A DNA stretch of 6,159 nt, taken from assembly GCA_002470185.1 (NCBI GenBank), contig DKNG01000255.1, positions 1,918 to 8,076 on the forward strand, read 5' to 3'. Within the stretch, counting starts at the first letter, position 1. Every line of letters starts with the position of its first letter. Source of the DNA: Arcobacter sp. UBA7394 (GTDB lineage Bacteria > Campylobacterota > Campylobacteria > Campylobacterales > Arcobacteraceae). A program made the translations under genes and the position numbers. This document shows positions 5,506 through 6,159 of this stretch, in pieces. The notes beneath the pieces are model-generated. The model saw only the letters and a program-made list of their open reading frames with translations, ran no database searches and was not told the origin of the DNA.

Positions 5506-6072
5506 ATGCAGTTTAAAACATTAGCATTTTTATCAATTTTATCGATTTTATTTTTTACAGGCTGTAGTTCAGAAGATAAAAAAACTACTCAACAGTCGCA
5601 AAATAGCCATGAGTCAAGTATTCAAAGCAGTAAAAAAGAGATAAAATTATCAACAATTGATAATAAAAACATCACAATAATTAAAGAGAATGAAAAAATT
5701 ATTATCAAAGAGTATCCAAATAAGATTGTACTATTAAATTTCTTTGCAACTTGGTGTCCACCATGTAAAGCAGAAATTCCAAATCTAATTGATTTACAAA
5801 ATAAATATTCAAAAGATTTCGTAGTAATAGCAGTTTTATTAGAACAAGGTAAAACAAATGAAGAGATTGCATCTTTTGCAAGTGATTTCAAAATAAATTA
5901 CCCAGTAACAAATAGTAAAGGTAATTTTGAATTATCAAATAGCATAGGCCCAATCAAATCTATCCCAACAATGTTTATGATAGATAAAGACTCAAATATT
6001 TTCCAAAAATATGTAGGAATAGTTCCTATAGAAATGATGGAAATGGATATCAATAAAGTTTTAAAAAAGTAG
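5506..6072 (+). CDS. TlpA/ResA-like thioredoxin-fold lipoprotein
   Basis: An envelope thiol-disulfide oxidoreductase of the TlpA/ResA type. Relatives reduce or exchange disulfides in periplasmic targets, for example in cytochrome c maturation. From the ATG at 5506 the protein has 188 residues. A lipoprotein signal ends LFFTGC with the lipidated cysteine at 20 and Ser at +2. A Ser/Gln/Lys-rich linker (about 21-47) comes next, then an N-terminal strand region. NFFATWCPPCKAEIPNL (78-94) holds the active site Cys84-Pro-Pro-Cys87. The helix and strand after it are FVVIAVLLEQ (105-114), and the cis-proline motif SIPTMFMID has Pro154. The fold appears complete. Its specific partner is unknown. It is divergent from the cyclo-ligase/rny pair, and the probable ftsY follows after 10 bases, so these two are likely an operon. 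Confidence 0.9.
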   Translation: MQFKTLAFLSILSILFFTGCSSEDKKTTQQSQNSHESSIQSSKKEIKLSTIDNKNITIIKENEKIIIKEYPNKIVLLNFFATWCPPCKAEIPNLIDLQNKYSKDFVVIAVLLEQGKTNEEIASFASDFKINYPVTNSKGNFELSNSIGPIKSIPTMFMIDKDSNIFQKYVGIVPIEMMEMDINKVLKK

Positions 6073-6082
6073 AAGGTAATTA

Positions 6083-6159
6083 ATGTTTAGTTTTTTTAAG
6101 AAAAAGAAAAAAGAAGAACCTAAAGTAGAAGAAGTACAGGTTGTTGAGGAAGTACAAGA
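6083..6159 (+). CDS. ftsY: Probable signal recognition particle receptor FtsY (5' end only)
   Basis: Twenty-five codons are visible before the right edge. They read MFSFFKKKKKEEPKVEE and continue with more Glu, Val and Gln. A short hydrophobic/basic membrane-binding start (MFSFFKKK) followed by an acidic, Glu-rich stretch is the usual N-terminus of FtsY, the GTPase that receives ribosome/SRP complexes at the inner membrane. Position next to a TlpA-like lipoprotein gene matches what I recall for C. jejuni. The NG GTPase domain is outside the window, so the call is by start pattern and context. The ATG at 6083 has AAGG (6073-6076) upstream, 10 bases after the preceding stop. Confidence 0.72.
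   Translation, partial: MFSFFKKKKKEEPKVEEVQVVEEVQ

Noticed and set aside
5622..5891. Minus-strand open frame of 89 codons
   Set aside because: Antisense to the TlpA-like gene across its CPPC active site; the sense frame has clear family motifs.
1..6159. CRISPR array, transposon, prophage, tRNA/rRNA or defence genes
   Set aside because: No regularly spaced repeats, transposase or recombinase motifs, tRNA-like cloverleaf or rRNA segments were found.

Overview
The window is AT-rich chromosomal DNA, most likely from a member of the Campylobacterota close to Arcobacter/Aliarcobacter. This rests on the strongly A/T-biased codon use, the presence of ribonuclease Y in a bacterium that also has lipoproteins and a HlyD-type fusion protein, and the gene block rny / 5-formyl-THF cyclo-ligase / TlpA-like lipoprotein / ftsY. 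As I remember it, that block has the same local order in Campylobacter jejuni. The genus is an inference; no rRNA or other marker lies in the window.

Layout. Positions 1-1704 hold three minus-strand genes read right to left: a DUF3313-like lipoprotein, a DUF3302 (YiaW/YibI-like) two-helix membrane protein, and the start of a HlyD-family membrane fusion protein (YiaV/YibH-like) that runs off the left edge. The last two are 3 bases apart, with the strong ribosome binding site of one inside the end of the other. Together they look like an envelope or export cassette. Positions 1705-1853 are a 149-base A/T-rich gap with a likely promoter and a perfect 16-base palindrome. Positions 1854-3254 hold rsmD followed 3 bases later by an OppC/DppC-like ABC permease with no ATPase, binding protein or partner permease in view. 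Positions 3350-5444 hold 5-formyltetrahydrofolate cyclo-ligase followed 10 bases later by rny. A hairpin sits across the rny stop codon, and a clear TATAAT box lies before rsmD. Positions 5445-5505 are a 61-base divergent intergenic region with nested inverted repeats. To its right, on the plus strand, lie a TlpA-like thioredoxin lipoprotein and, 10 bases later, the first 25 codons of a probable ftsY.

How the genes fit together. Most are housekeeping: RNA decay (RNase Y), 16S rRNA methylation (RsmD), folate salvage (cyclo-ligase), membrane protein targeting (FtsY) and envelope thiol redox (TlpA-like). The accessory interest is in the lipoprotein/DUF3302/HlyD cassette, the lone permease with a degenerate ATPase-docking loop, and the two mutually exclusive hairpins between the divergent cyclo-ligase and TlpA genes. 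I see no mobile element, CRISPR array, tRNA, rRNA or defence system. No gene-free stretch exceeds 149 bases.
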